Shown here: positions 43,916 to 53,824 of the stretch, one piece after another
Numbering within the stretch: position 1 is the stretch's first letter
How the letters are laid out: each line of letters starts with the position of its first letter
Assembly: GCF_029689945.1 (NCBI RefSeq)
Contig: NZ_CP121451.1
Coordinates: 2,480,001 to 2,544,000 of the forward strand
From: Paenibacillus amylolyticus
Lineage (GTDB): Bacteria > Bacillota > Bacilli > Paenibacillales > Paenibacillaceae
Direction: 5' to 3'
Length of the DNA: 64,000 bases
Notes under the pieces: generated by a model
Databases searched by the model: none
What the model was told of the DNA's origin: nothing
What the model saw: only the letters and a program-made list of their open reading frames with translations
Made by a program: the position numbers and the translations under genes

Positions 43916-45423
43916 ATGGGACAAAAAACGGGATTCAAAAAAGGTGCACTGTTACTCTCGGCATCACTGGTATTGAGTACAATTCTCGGGGCATGCTCCA
44001 CTGGTGAAGAAGGCTCTGGAACAGCAAGCAGAGGAGGAACGGATCAACTTACCATCATGCTTCCGAACTTTGAAGCGGAGAATCCGCCGGAGAACAGCCC
44101 GGTCATACAGAAGCTTGAGGAATTAACCAAAGTGGATGTGAACCTGCAGTGGGTACCGAGCAGCTCGTATGAAGACAAATTCAACATTACACTGGCCTCG
44201 GGCAAACTGCCTCAGATTATGGTGGTCTTAGGAAAGTCTCCAAGTTTCATTAATGCAGCACGAACCGGAGCATTCTGGGAACTGGGTCCTTACTTGAAAG
44301 ATTATCCGAATCTGAGCCAAATGAATGAAATCATCACCAACAATGCGTCCATCGATGGCAAAACCTATGGCATCTATCGGGCACGTGCTCTCGGACGTAA
44401 TGGGGTTACAATCCGAAAGGATTGGCTGGAGAATCTGGGGCTGGAAGAGCCGAAGACTATTGATGAATTTTACAATGTATTGAAAGCGTTCACGAAGGAT
44501 GATCCAGATGGGAACGGCAAGGATGATACGTATGGTCTGGTTGCCAGCAAATTCACGGGCCCGTGGGACAATATGCAGGTATGGTTTGGTGCGCCCAACA
44601 AATGGGGAGACGATGGCAGCGGAGGTCTGATCCCGGCCCATGAGACACCAGAATACATGGAAGCCCTGAAATTTTTCCGTCAAATCTATAGCGAGGGTCT
44701 GGTCAACAAGGACTTTGCCGTGATGGATGCGACGAAGCTGCCTGATCCATTCGTGAATGGTCAGGCTGGTGTCATGGTGGATGTTGCAGATAATGCACAG
44801 CGCATGGATCAGAAAATACTCGATAAAGACCCGAATGCGACAGGACGTGTCGACGTGCTGCAAGCGATGGAAGGTCCAAAGGGATTGCGTGATATGCCAA
44901 CGTCCGGTTACTCCGGTCTGATTGCGATCTCCAAAAGCAGTGTCAAAACGGAAGAAGACCTGAAGAAGGTACTGAGCTTCCTGGATCAGTTGAACGAACC
45001 GGAATTACAGGCATTGCTCTACAACGGGCTGGAAGGCAAGCAATACGAGAAAAAGAGGACTACATTGTTCCGACCACTGACAAGCTTGCTCTCCGCGATC
45101 TGCAAGGGCTAAATCAGATTTTAATGTTTGTACCGGAAGACAGAACACTCCGCGTGCAGCAGACACCTGTCCGGGAAAAGGTTGCACAGGTGCAGAAAGC
45201 CAACGAAGAGATTGTCATTGCCAATCCTGGCGAACCGCTGATCTCGGATGTATACGCCCAGAAAGGCCCGCAGCTGGATAATATCATTAACGATGCGCGG
45301 ATTAAATATATTGTAGGACAGATTGATGAGAAAGGGTTCGAAGATGCGGTTGCCCTGTGGAAGAACAATGGCGGAGACGATTATGTGAAAGAAGTCAATG
45401 AACTGTATGCAACACTGAAGTAG
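43916..45423 (+). CDS. LplA/YtcQ-type extracellular sugar-binding lipoprotein (one-base deletion)
   Basis: Solute-binding protein of the importer. Signal peptide with KKGALLLSASLVLSTILGAC; lipobox LGAC, Cys27. Mature part: GGTDQLTIMLPNFEAENPPENSPVIQKLEELTKVDVNLQWVPSSSYEDKFNITLASGKLPQIMVV, then DPDGNGKDDTYGLV (a calcium-loop-like segment). The frame breaks in the AAAAA run at 45050-45054; one more A joins QYEKK to EDYIVPTTDKLALRDLQGLNQILMFVPEDRTLR and restores about 502 residues ending YVKEVNELYATLK. No dedicated ATPase gene follows, as usual: MsmX-type ATPases are shared. Confidence 0.9.
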
Positions 45424-45467
45424 TTGGAGACCAACAATACTCTTGAACAGAGAGGGAGGAAGACGAC

Positions 45468-48400
45468 ATGTGGAACGGGGATGCATTTCGTAATCCCGAG
45501 GCGCAGTACCGGGTTCATCCCTTTTGGTTCTGGAACGGGGATATGGAAGAAGAGCAGATGAAGCGGCAGGTGGCTGAGATGGCCGCGCAAGGAGTAGGTG
45601 GATTCTTTATCTGTCCACGTCAGGGACTTCAAATTCCCTATCTGTCTGAAGCGTGGTTTGATAAGGTACGGATTGCAGTGGAGGCAGCAGCGGCTCACGG
45701 CATGCAGGTATGGTTATATGACGAGTACCCTTATCCCAGTGGAATGGCTGGCGGGGAAGTGACTCTTGATTTTCCTGAAGCAAAGCAGCGTCAGCTTGTG
45801 CATCATTCGCTCTTGGTTCAAGGTGGAGAAGCTGTGAATCTGGAGCTGCCATGGGGGCGAGTATTGGTTGCCCAGGCCATTCCCAAGGATGCACAGGGTA
45901 AACGGTTGTGGCATGAGTCCATTGATCTGCGCAGCAAAATCGGCAATATCCAGACAGATCAGGTCTATCAGGAGACCGGTCTGACATCGTATAATCGCAA
46001 GCGGTTTTTTACCTACCGAACCGCATTTCGCTTGTTGTGGGAAGTTCCCGAGGGTGATTGGGAGCTGATTATATTTCAAGAAATGGAGATCAATGATTTC
46101 AAATATTACGGCAACTTTGTTGATCCGTGCCATAAGGAAGCGATGAGCCGATTCATTGAACTGACACATGAGCGTTATAAGTCAGCGGTTGGAGATCAAT
46201 TTAAAAGTGTGATCCAAGGCATCTTCTCGGATGAGATTGCACCACTAGGCCGTATCCCTTGGTCACCACAGCTTCCCCGTTATTTCAGCGAGCGTTGTGG
46301 TTATAGTCTGATCGATTCGCTACTGGCCTTGCTATATGGCGATGTTCCGAACGCGCATCGGGTTCGGTATGACTACTACCAGTCTTTGCACCTGCTTCTC
46401 AGGGAGTCCTATCACAAACAGGTGCATGACTGGTGTGAGGAAGCAGGAATCCAGTATGCGGCTGAAGTGCCTGGCGTACGGATGACCACCCAGTTGTACA
46501 GCCACATGCCAGGTGGTGATTCGGCGCATGAAAAAATAGGACGGTCCTTATCGTGGATTCTGGAACGTTACGGACAAAAGTTGCGTGACAATCCCAAGAT
46601 GGTCAGTTCGCTTGCCAGACAACTGGGCCGAAGTCGCAATCTGATTGAATGTTTTCATAGTGTAGGCTGGTCCATGACGTTACAGGATGCCAAGTGGATG
46701 ATTGACCGTATGGCCGCCATGGGCACCAATTTCTATAACTTTCACGCCTTTTTCTATACGATCGGTGGGCTTGCGAAGCATGATGCACCGCCATCTCAAT
46801 TTTTGCAGAATCCCTACTGGAAGCATTTCCGGCAGTTGGGGGATTACACCGGACGATTGAGTTATCTCATGAGCACCGGAGCAGCAGATATTCGTATTGC
46901 GGTACTTGATCCAACGACAACATTCTGGTATCTGATGGGGAATCCGCTGCATGGATTTGAGTATAGCGGCGAAGATGAAGCAGAACGGGTACAACTGAAT
47001 CGCCTGAGGAAGGACTGGATGCGGATCACGACCCATCTGCTCGAAAATAGACGTGATTATGATCATCTTGATCCCGAATTGTTGGCTGAAGCTGATCTAA
47101 AGGATGGCATCCTTCAGATCGGCGTTGCCCGTTATGACGTATTGATTCTGCCACCGATGCTGAATCTGGAGGCCGCAGCCTGGGCACAGGTAAAGCGATT
47201 CGTTCAGCAGGGAGGAACGGTCATCTCTGTTGGAATGCCTCCGCATATCGCGATTGAGCCGGGAAGTCCGGAGGGAGATGAAGCTGCCCAGTTCTTTGGA
47301 GCGGGCCAACAGCCGCAAGAGGTGTACTGGGGCCGTAACGTTGGCACCGGTCATGATAACCGTGAAACCATGTGGCATCAGGGTGAGGGCAATGCCTATT
47401 TCTTACCCGCAGGAACGGGGCAAGGAGATGACTTTTCACTGGAGTTAATCTCCCTTCTGCTCGACCAGGTATTGCCGGAACCCATCTGCTGGATCATGGA
47501 GGAAGAAAGTGCATCGCTGCTGATGCACACCCGTCAATTGTCGGCTGGAGAGCATATGGTTTTCTTGACCAATCAGGAGGGGCAGGAGTTGAGAGGGCAA
47601 TTGAAGATGGTCGCCAGACAGCTGTGGGATGGAGCGGAACTGGCAGAGGGTGCTTGTCTCGTGGCAGAACGACTTGATCTGGAGACAGGACAGCTTCAGG
47701 CATTGCCGTATACGAGCAGTGGCGGGGAATGGTGCATTTCACTAACGCTGGCGCCTTACGAAGCGCATGCTGTACGCCTTACTTTACAACCAGTGAAGGT
47801 AGAGAAGGGACCAACGAAGGTGGATGTGGCAGACCAAACGGGTTCGACGTTCGGAGCAGATGTAACGGTAGGAGCTGAGCAAGCCCGTAGAATCAGAGTT
47901 TCTTCCGAAGGTCCATGGAGACTGGAGGCGGTGCAGTCCAATATCTTGCGAATGGGCCAATTCCATCTTCAGGCGTCCAATGCTAATGGTGTGATTTTGG
48001 AAAGCGAGAATGTAGCTGTGAAACCGTTTATTGATCAGGCGGCAGAATTATCAGAGCAGCAGCATCTGCCAGTTCAGTTTAACCAGGTATTTGGCACACC
48101 GAAAAAAGCATCTATTGCTTACCCGATCGAGTGTCGATATACGACCACATTTGAGCTAAGAACGGCATTGCCTGCATGCCTGTTATTCATGGACAGCGCA
48201 GCGATTTCCGGCATTTGGTCGATGGAGATTAATGGGCACCCGCTTGAAAAAGAACAATTCGATCCAATTGAAATAACCGACCACCATAATATCGCTTGTG
48301 ATATCACGGAGTTGCTGCACAGCGGTCTCAACGAAGTGACAGTGATTGTACAGGTGACGAAAGATGAGGATGGTATCGTTGATCCCTTGTATCTACAGGG

Positions 48401-48821
48401 AAGATTTGGCGTGGAGTTCCATCATGAAGGCATCGCTTCGCTCGTGCGGGAGTCGGATACAGCACTTCGCATCGGACCTGAACCTCAGCCGTTGTATCCT
48501 CATTTTGCCGGGGAGATGAGTTATAAACGCACGTTCTGGCTGGATGAGCCTGGGGAGGATGGTGCTTCGTTTGAACTGGAATTCAGCGATTGGCGGGTGC
48601 AGGATGTAACGGAAGTGCGGGTGAACGGACAGAGTCTGGGTGTACGATGCTGGTCTCCGTATCGCTGGAAGGGAGATACCTCATGGTTGCGTCCGGGAGA
48701 CAATGACATTGAGATTCGGATTACCAGTACGCTAATTGGTCTGCTGGAAGGCACGTATTTTGATTCAGAACATCATCGATTACAGGATGCAGGTCATGTA
48801 CCTGCGAAAGCATTCAAATGA
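45468..48821 (+). CDS. GH106-like glycoside hydrolase (probable alpha-L-rhamnosidase)
   Basis: Cytoplasmic glycosidase, 1117 residues, no signal peptide, intact. The N-terminal barrel has PFWFWNGDMEEEQMKRQVAEMAAQGVGGFFICPRQGLQIPYLS and VWLYDEYPYPSGMAGGEV, the fingerprint of GH106, where Glu and Asp near these strands are catalytic. FSDEIAPLGRIPWSP and AAEVPGVRMTTQLYSHMPGGD follow. The C-terminal 350 residues are beta-sandwich modules (DWRVQDVTEVRVNGQSLGVRCWSPYRW). GH106 enzymes cleave alpha-L-rhamnose from rhamnogalacturonan oligosaccharides; this fits the GH105 two genes on. ATG 45468 after GAGGGAGG. Confidence 0.83.
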   Translation: MWNGDAFRNPEAQYRVHPFWFWNGDMEEEQMKRQVAEMAAQGVGGFFICPRQGLQIPYLSEAWFDKVRIAVEAAAAHGMQVWLYDEYPYPSGMAGGEVTLDFPEAKQRQLVHHSLLVQGGEAVNLELPWGRVLVAQAIPKDAQGKRLWHESIDLRSKIGNIQTDQVYQETGLTSYNRKRFFTYRTAFRLLWEVPEGDWELIIFQEMEINDFKYYGNFVDPCHKEAMSRFIELTHERYKSAVGDQFKSVIQGIFSDEIAPLGRIPWSPQLPRYFSERCGYSLIDSLLALLYGDVPNAHRVRYDYYQSLHLLLRESYHKQVHDWCEEAGIQYAAEVPGVRMTTQLYSHMPGGDSAHEKIGRSLSWILERYGQKLRDNPKMVSSLARQLGRSRNLIECFHSVGWSMTLQDAKWMIDRMAAMGTNFYNFHAFFYTIGGLAKHDAPPSQFLQNPYWKHFRQLGDYTGRLSYLMSTGAADIRIAVLDPTTTFWYLMGNPLHGFEYSGEDEAERVQLNRLRKDWMRITTHLLENRRDYDHLDPELLAEADLKDGILQIGVARYDVLILPPMLNLEAAAWAQVKRFVQQGGTVISVGMPPHIAIEPGSPEGDEAAQFFGAGQQPQEVYWGRNVGTGHDNRETMWHQGEGNAYFLPAGTGQGDDFSLELISLLLDQVLPEPICWIMEEESASLLMHTRQLSAGEHMVFLTNQEGQELRGQLKMVARQLWDGAELAEGACLVAERLDLETGQLQALPYTSSGGEWCISLTLAPYEAHAVRLTLQPVKVEKGPTKVDVADQTGSTFGADVTVGAEQARRIRVSSEGPWRLEAVQSNILRMGQFHLQASNANGVILESENVAVKPFIDQAAELSEQQHLPVQFNQVFGTPKKASIAYPIECRYTTTFELRTALPACLLFMDSAAISGIWSMEINGHPLEKEQFDPIEITDHHNIACDITELLHSGLNEVTVIVQVTKDEDGIVDPLYLQGRFGVEFHHEGIASLVRESDTALRIGPEPQPLYPHFAGEMSYKRTFWLDEPGEDGASFELEFSDWRVQDVTEVRVNGQSLGVRCWSPYRWKGDTSWLRPGDNDIEIRITSTLIGLLEGTYFDSEHHRLQDAGHVPAKAFK

Positions 48822-48838
48822 AGGAGTGAATGTAAGGG

Positions 48839-49660
48839 ATGGGACATCGTATTCAGTTTGACCGCTATCCAGGTGGTGTAATGAAAGCGCTGACGCTCAG
48901 CTATGACGACGGAGTCGTGCATGATCGCAGACTGGTGGAAATCTGTAATCGGTATGGCCTGCGGGGAACCTTTAACCTGAACTCGGGTACGCTAGGCAGT
49001 CCAGGACGTATTGGTCCGAGAGAAGTTGCAGAACTGTACGCCGGACATGAAGTAGCCGTGCATACGGTTACTCATCCTACGCTGCCTTATGTTCCGAATG
49101 AATTATTGACCGAAGAGATTATGGAGGACCGTAAAGCGCTGGAGAAACTAGTCGGTTATCCGGTACGAGGCATGGCTTATCCCAATGGAGGGTATGACCG
49201 TGCATTAAGTACGAAGCTCGCGTGGCTTGGCATTGATTATGCCCGTACCGTTGAATCTCATGGCAGATATACGTTGCCAGACCGACCTCTTGAATGGCAC
49301 CCGACCTGTCATCATAACGATGATCTGGCGGTACATGCTGAACGTTTTATCCAACATTCCAAAACAGGTACGCCACTATTACTCTACGTCTGGGGTCACA
49401 GTTACGAGTTCAATGACAACGACAATTGGGAGATCATTGAACAATTTGGTGAGCAGATTGGAGGCCGGAATGATATCTGGTATGCGACGAACATCGAAGT
49501 GATTGCCTATTGGAAAGCGGTGCAACGACTGGAGTGTTCGGCAGATCGATCCATCATCCATAATCCGTCTGCCATTCCGGTGTGGTTCACGGCAGATCAG
49601 GAGGTTGTTAACGTGCAGGGCGGAGAGACATTGCGGCTAAGCGAACGAATCAAGGTATAA
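48839..49660 (+). CDS. Polysaccharide deacetylase family protein (CE4-like)
   Basis: 273 residues, no signal peptide. NodB-homology signs: MKALTLSYDDGVVHDRRLVEICNRYGLRGTFNLNSG (Asp-Asp motif near residue 23), HEVAVHTVTHPTLPYV (zinc His-x-x-x-His), and RGMAYPNGGYDRALSTKLAWLGIDYARTV. It thus should remove acetyl or similar groups from a sugar. In this operon it may act on acetylated galacturonosyl-rhamnose fragments inside the cell. It starts 17 nt after the GH106-like gene. Confidence 0.85.
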   Translation: MGHRIQFDRYPGGVMKALTLSYDDGVVHDRRLVEICNRYGLRGTFNLNSGTLGSPGRIGPREVAELYAGHEVAVHTVTHPTLPYVPNELLTEEIMEDRKALEKLVGYPVRGMAYPNGGYDRALSTKLAWLGIDYARTVESHGRYTLPDRPLEWHPTCHHNDDLAVHAERFIQHSKTGTPLLLYVWGHSYEFNDNDNWEIIEQFGEQIGGRNDIWYATNIEVIAYWKAVQRLECSADRSIIHNPSAIPVWFTADQEVVNVQGGETLRLSERIKV

Positions 49661-49672
49661 GGAAGGGGGTTG

Positions 49673-51877
49673 ATGATCATTCGTTATTTTCATGAGAACG
49701 AGGCGATTGCAGGCAAAGTGTACGATTCAATTCCGGATATATTGACCACGGTGGCTCAACGTTATATTGGTGATCATCCGAAACATTCCTTTTTGTTCAG
49801 AGCTTATCATCAGGGAGGTTTTCGCAGGCTGGGGGATTATCGCTACGACCTGAATCTGAATGAGAAATGTGCAGAGGCGCGTGCAGGGCAGTACGTGTAT
49901 GTATGGGGCAAGTTATGGAGCGAGCAGAATGCAACGTTAAATACAGGCCTGAACTGTTATAGTCCAGTGACGATCTATGTGAACGGTGAAGAGGTATTCA
50001 AGTCGGAATTGTTGCAGGAATTATTTCCCGAGCGAAGAACCCAGATTCCGATTTCCGTTCACTATGGTTGGAATGATGTGTTGCTGTGTTTTGTCAAAAC
50101 AGAAGTGGGATTCGGCGGAATTTACGGAACAGCCTCATTCAAAAATTTCCCGCTGCACTTCCTCACGCCTGGGGCAGATCGTCAGGGTCAGGAAGGCTGG
50201 TTATATTCGGAACCCGTCGATGAACCAGTATCATTTCTTCCTTGTGACGGCATGACAGAAGAAGAGACGGGCCTTTCCTGGTATCCGCGCAGGAGCTGGA
50301 CAGATGAGGAGCAGAGCATGGGTTCATTTGCTCGAATCTATGGTAGGGAACAACCGGGTATCGCCTATGCTTGGTCCAAACTGGATGTAACCTTGCCGGG
50401 ATCAACGCCCATCATTTTTAAAGGCCGCCACGATGGAGCCTTGACCCTGTATGTGGATGGAACGGAAGTATACTCATCGGATAATAGTGGTATCTTTCAC
50501 GGTGAAATCCCTCGCAGGTATGGTTCCTCGGATTTGGTCGTAAAAGGCGAAATCCAGGCAGTCGGCGGTTCATGGGGATTCACGTTGGAAGATGCAGAGC
50601 GTTCGGGTTCCGCAGGCTGGAGACTGAAACCGCCTCATCCGGTTGCGGGATGCTCTGACCCCTGGCTGTATACAGGTGTGTTTGTTCCCGGCGCTGAGCC
50701 CTCCCACACCGATATCGTGCGAGCAGATACCGTATTTGATGATGGCGCACAAGGTGTCTATTGGCGGGTAGACCTGCCCGACACCCATGTTCGTCCTTAC
50801 CTGGAGAACACACATTACGGAAAGTGGAATTATCCGCTTGGTGTTACCTTGCTTGGACTGCTCCAGACGGGACAGGAATTGGGACGGGACGATTACACTC
50901 AGTATGTACGGCAACATATTGAACTGAGTACTTCATTTGACCGCTATGGTCTGTGGGATCGGGAAGCATACGGTGCAGCAGGAATCAATAATCAACTGTC
51001 TGCCATCGATAGTCTGGATGATTGCGGTTCGTTTGGCTCTACACTGCTTGCTGCGATGGAGTTGGGTGATATTCACGGAGGAAGAGATACGGCGGAACGG
51101 ATTGCGGGTTACATTACGGATGAGCAGGAACGTCTGGAGGATGGCGCCTTTTACCGGGTTCGCGGCAGTGGGGAGATGCGTCAGGAGACGATGTGGTGTG
51201 ATGATTTGTACATGAGTACACCATTTCTGATGCGTTATGGACAGTTGACAGGTGAGGGGGCTTATTGGGATGATGCGGTCAATCAGTTCCTAATGTTCCG
51301 TAAATACCTCTATCTTCCCGAACAACAGATCATGTCCCATGTGCATGATTTTGTACGTGGTCGGGCGACAGGTATTCCGTGGGGACGCGGGAACGGGTGG
51401 GTGCTCTTTTCATTAACCGAATTGTTAACGATCTTGCCGCAAGATCATGCGAAACGGCCGGAACTATTACAATTCTATCGTGACCTAAGTCAGGGCTATC
51501 TGGCGCTGCAAGGGGAAAACGGACTTTGGCATCAGGTGCTGAATCGCACGGATTCGTATGAAGAAACCTCCTGTACCTCCATGTTCATCTACGCTTATGC
51601 CCGTGGTATTCAGGAGGGGTGGTTCGAACACCCCGATTCTTATCTGGAAGCGGTACGCAAAGGATGGGAAGGCATGACGCGTTTGTCGATTGACTATAAA
51701 GGCAATATATACGGGGTATGTCGGGGTTCCGGGTACTCGTTTACCGCTTTGTATTATCGCGATGATCTGGGATGGAATCTGAACGACACCCATGGGATTG
51801 GCATTGTGCTCTTGGCAGGTATTGAAGCACATAAGATGAACCAGCAGCTCCGTCAGATGCATCTATCTGAGGCTTAA
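49673..51877 (+). CDS. GH105-type unsaturated rhamnogalacturonyl hydrolase with N-terminal extension
   Basis: About 734 residues. ATG 49673 is preferred over the TTG three bases earlier, since GGAAGGGGG precedes both. The C-terminal alpha/alpha barrel (from about residue 370) has PLGVTLLGLLQTGQELGRDDY, IDSLDDCGSFGSTLLAAMELGD, MRQETMWCDDLYMSTPFLMRYGQLTGE, RGRATGIPWGRGNGWVLFSLTELL and EETSCTSMFIYAYARGIQEGW, all GH105 (YteR/YesR) features; the Asp of WCDDLYM hydrates the 4,5-unsaturated uronic acid. The N-terminal 350 residues look like beta-sandwich modules not present in YteR. It is intracellular and ends the operon. Confidence 0.88.
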   Translation: MIIRYFHENEAIAGKVYDSIPDILTTVAQRYIGDHPKHSFLFRAYHQGGFRRLGDYRYDLNLNEKCAEARAGQYVYVWGKLWSEQNATLNTGLNCYSPVTIYVNGEEVFKSELLQELFPERRTQIPISVHYGWNDVLLCFVKTEVGFGGIYGTASFKNFPLHFLTPGADRQGQEGWLYSEPVDEPVSFLPCDGMTEEETGLSWYPRRSWTDEEQSMGSFARIYGREQPGIAYAWSKLDVTLPGSTPIIFKGRHDGALTLYVDGTEVYSSDNSGIFHGEIPRRYGSSDLVVKGEIQAVGGSWGFTLEDAERSGSAGWRLKPPHPVAGCSDPWLYTGVFVPGAEPSHTDIVRADTVFDDGAQGVYWRVDLPDTHVRPYLENTHYGKWNYPLGVTLLGLLQTGQELGRDDYTQYVRQHIELSTSFDRYGLWDREAYGAAGINNQLSAIDSLDDCGSFGSTLLAAMELGDIHGGRDTAERIAGYITDEQERLEDGAFYRVRGSGEMRQETMWCDDLYMSTPFLMRYGQLTGEGAYWDDAVNQFLMFRKYLYLPEQQIMSHVHDFVRGRATGIPWGRGNGWVLFSLTELLTILPQDHAKRPELLQFYRDLSQGYLALQGENGLWHQVLNRTDSYEETSCTSMFIYAYARGIQEGWFEHPDSYLEAVRKGWEGMTRLSIDYKGNIYGVCRGSGYSFTALYYRDDLGWNLNDTHGIGIVLLAGIEAHKMNQQLRQMHLSEA

Positions 51878-52015
51878 CCAAAAAAGGATCAGATATCTAC
51901 AATCATGTTACGCTGAAAAAGATACATCATTCAAAATCAATTAATTCTGGTTGACTCAACGATTTCTTATATGTATACCTAGTAAAAAGGCTATGGAAAG
52001 TGGGAAAGAAAATTT

Positions 52016-52750
52016 ATGATTCCATTAGTATATGATCAGATTAACCATTGGGGAAGAGACGATGAATTTTTCCTTGCCTTGCTAAAGAAACTAGAAATAG
52101 AGTCTATTGCTGACTTAGGCTGCGGAACAGGAAGATGGACTACTCACCTCGTTCAGTACGGCTATCAAATTACAGCTATTGATCCCCATGAAGAAGCGAT
52201 TGAAGTGGCGAGAATGAAAGAGAATTCAGGCAACGTGAATTGGATTGCAGGAGATAGCTCCAATTTACAAACCAATGCTTATGACGCGGTTATTATGACT
52301 GCCAATGTTGCACAGGTATTTCTTACAGATGAGAGTTGGAAGAAAGTAATTTCAGACGTGTTCCATTCCCTCAAAGTTGGCGGTCACTTTATTTTTGATA
52401 TCAGAAACCCTTTGGTAAAAGTGTGGGAAGAGTGGGAGAAGGACAAGACTCCTGACGTAGCGAAAGATATGGTAAATGGAGACCCTCTTGAAATCCATAC
52501 AGAATATGAAGGTTTTGAGGGAGATGTTTATACTTTTTATGAAACTGTGAAAAATACTAAAACAGACGAAGTCCTGGTACATGAAAAAATGCAGATCAGA
52601 TTTCGAAATCAAGAGGAATTGCATGATTCCCTGAAACAAACAGGTTTTTCGATCATTAAAACATATGGTGATTGGGAATTTAAACAAGCAGATTCTAAAA
52701 ATCGATCCTTCGTTTTTGATTGTGTAAAGAGAGTCATTAAATTCAAGTGA
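52016..52750 (+). CDS. Class I SAM-dependent methyltransferase
   Basis: 244 residues. Rossmann motifs: ESIADLGCGTGRWTTHLVQYGYQITAIDPHEEAIEVARMK (motif I and post-I), NVNWIAGDSSNLQTNAYDAVIMTANVAQVFL (motifs II and III), KVGGHFIFDIRNPLV. The substrate is unknown. Base use is visibly more AT-rich (AAA, GAA, ATT, TTT codons) than the genes either side, suggesting a separate origin. It stands alone, with a strong terminator at 52789. ATG 52016 follows GAAAGTGGGAAAG, a weak site. Confidence 0.87.
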   Translation: MIPLVYDQINHWGRDDEFFLALLKKLEIESIADLGCGTGRWTTHLVQYGYQITAIDPHEEAIEVARMKENSGNVNWIAGDSSNLQTNAYDAVIMTANVAQVFLTDESWKKVISDVFHSLKVGGHFIFDIRNPLVKVWEEWEKDKTPDVAKDMVNGDPLEIHTEYEGFEGDVYTFYETVKNTKTDEVLVHEKMQIRFRNQEELHDSLKQTGFSIIKTYGDWEFKQADSKNRSFVFDCVKRVIKFK

Positions 52751-52788
52751 AGTCCATCGCAATTGTGGCAATGGATAACGTGCTGAAC

Positions 52789-52821
52789 AAAGCGGCAATG
52801 CCCTCGGGCTTGCCGCTTTTC
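52789..52821. terminator. Strong bidirectional terminator
   Basis: AAAGCGGCAA (52789-52798) and TTGCCGCTTT (52810-52819) pair perfectly, with an inner GCCC/GGGC helix, and T/A tracts on both sides. It sits between the convergent methyltransferase and DUF72 genes. Confidence 0.92.
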
Positions 52822-52931
52822 GTTAATCCCATTTCCAATCCTGAACTCCGGTTCCGAATGTGATCTGTATGATAGCAATGATATACACTTACTTCACCCA
52901 ACTATATGGATAACTACATCGTAAACACGGA

Positions 52932-53807
52932 TCAAAATAACTCCAGCTGCTCCGGTCCTTCTTCCTTCTCCGGTTCAGTACGGTCAGGAAAAGGCTTCAC
53001 TGGCTGATCCAGCAGCTCCATCATCATCTGGGCATTCGCCGCTGCATCACCACCGGAGTTGTTGTTGAAAATAACATAGACATCCTTGCTCTGCGCCTGC
53101 AATTGCTCCAGATATCCTTTCCACTCCAATAGCTCTTCCTTGTTGTAACGATACAAATAACGGGTCTCGCGCCAATTGGGCGCACCATTCTGGTGCCAGC
53201 CGGACACATTGCGCCCGTGCATACGAACCAGTGTCATGTCCGAATCCGTGGCCTGGGGCACGATGGGAATGGAACCCAATCCCGCCTGAGGTTCGTCACA
53301 GACGCTGTGAATCCAGCCTTGCTCCTTCATGAACGCAAGTGTCCGCTCACGCATGTCATCTTCATACCAGCTCCGATGCCGGAATTCCAGGGCGCATGGA
53401 ATACCCTCCATGCGAAGTTTCACTTCACGAAGCTCTTTCACATTGTCCTTATTACATTCGAACCAGGGTGGATATTGGAACAAGGCTGCCTGCATCTTGC
53501 CGGCTTCAATGACAGGTTCCAATGATTCCCGAAAAGCTTTATACATCTCCGACGTACTGGTGAAGTAGGGTTTGCCTCGCAGATGTCCGGTCATTCCCTG
53601 ATAGGCTTTGATGATAAAAGCAAAGGAATCGGGCGTCTCAGCAGCCCATCGAGCCATGCGATCCCGCGGCTGTACGGCGTAGAAGGAACTATCCACCTCG
53701 ACGGTGGAGAAATATTGTCCGTAAAGACTGAGCTTGTCTTTGGCTTTGGTACGGTTCGTATAGAGATCTTCCTGATCCCCCCATCCGGTAAGTCCGATGT
53801 GAATCAT
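52932..53807 (-). CDS. DUF72 (YecE family) protein
   Basis: 291 residues with a TIM-barrel-like fold. Family marks: IHIGLTGWGDQEDLY at the N-terminus, YFSTVEVDSSFYAVQPRDRMARWAAETPDSFAFIIKAYQGMTGH, AALFQYPPWFECNKDNVKELREV, CALEFRHRSWYEDDMRERTLAFMKEQG, MTLVRMHGRNVSGWH and VYVIFNNNSGGDAAANAQMMMELL. The activity of this family is not established. Start follows AGGAGGT. A 17-nt match to the hairpin repeat at 3487 lies just upstream (53825-53841). Confidence 0.9.
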   Translation of the reverse strand: MIHIGLTGWGDQEDLYTNRTKAKDKLSLYGQYFSTVEVDSSFYAVQPRDRMARWAAETPDSFAFIIKAYQGMTGHLRGKPYFTSTSEMYKAFRESLEPVIEAGKMQAALFQYPPWFECNKDNVKELREVKLRMEGIPCALEFRHRSWYEDDMRERTLAFMKEQGWIHSVCDEPQAGLGSIPIVPQATDSDMTLVRMHGRNVSGWHQNGAPNWRETRYLYRYNKEELLEWKGYLEQLQAQSKDVYVIFNNNSGGDAAANAQMMMELLDQPVKPFPDRTEPEKEEGPEQLELF

Positions 53808-53824
53808 AAGAACACCTCCTGTTG

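Noticed and set aside
44228..44863. 211-codon frame on the minus strand
   Set aside because: Antisense of the LplA-type binding protein; no start signal, no recognisable domain.
302..45112. Programmed ribosomal frameshifting or phase variation as the cause of the broken genes
   Set aside because: The sites are ordinary short G/C/A runs without slippery heptamers plus stimulators, they hit unrelated housekeeping-type genes, and one gene has four. Sequencing error is simpler.
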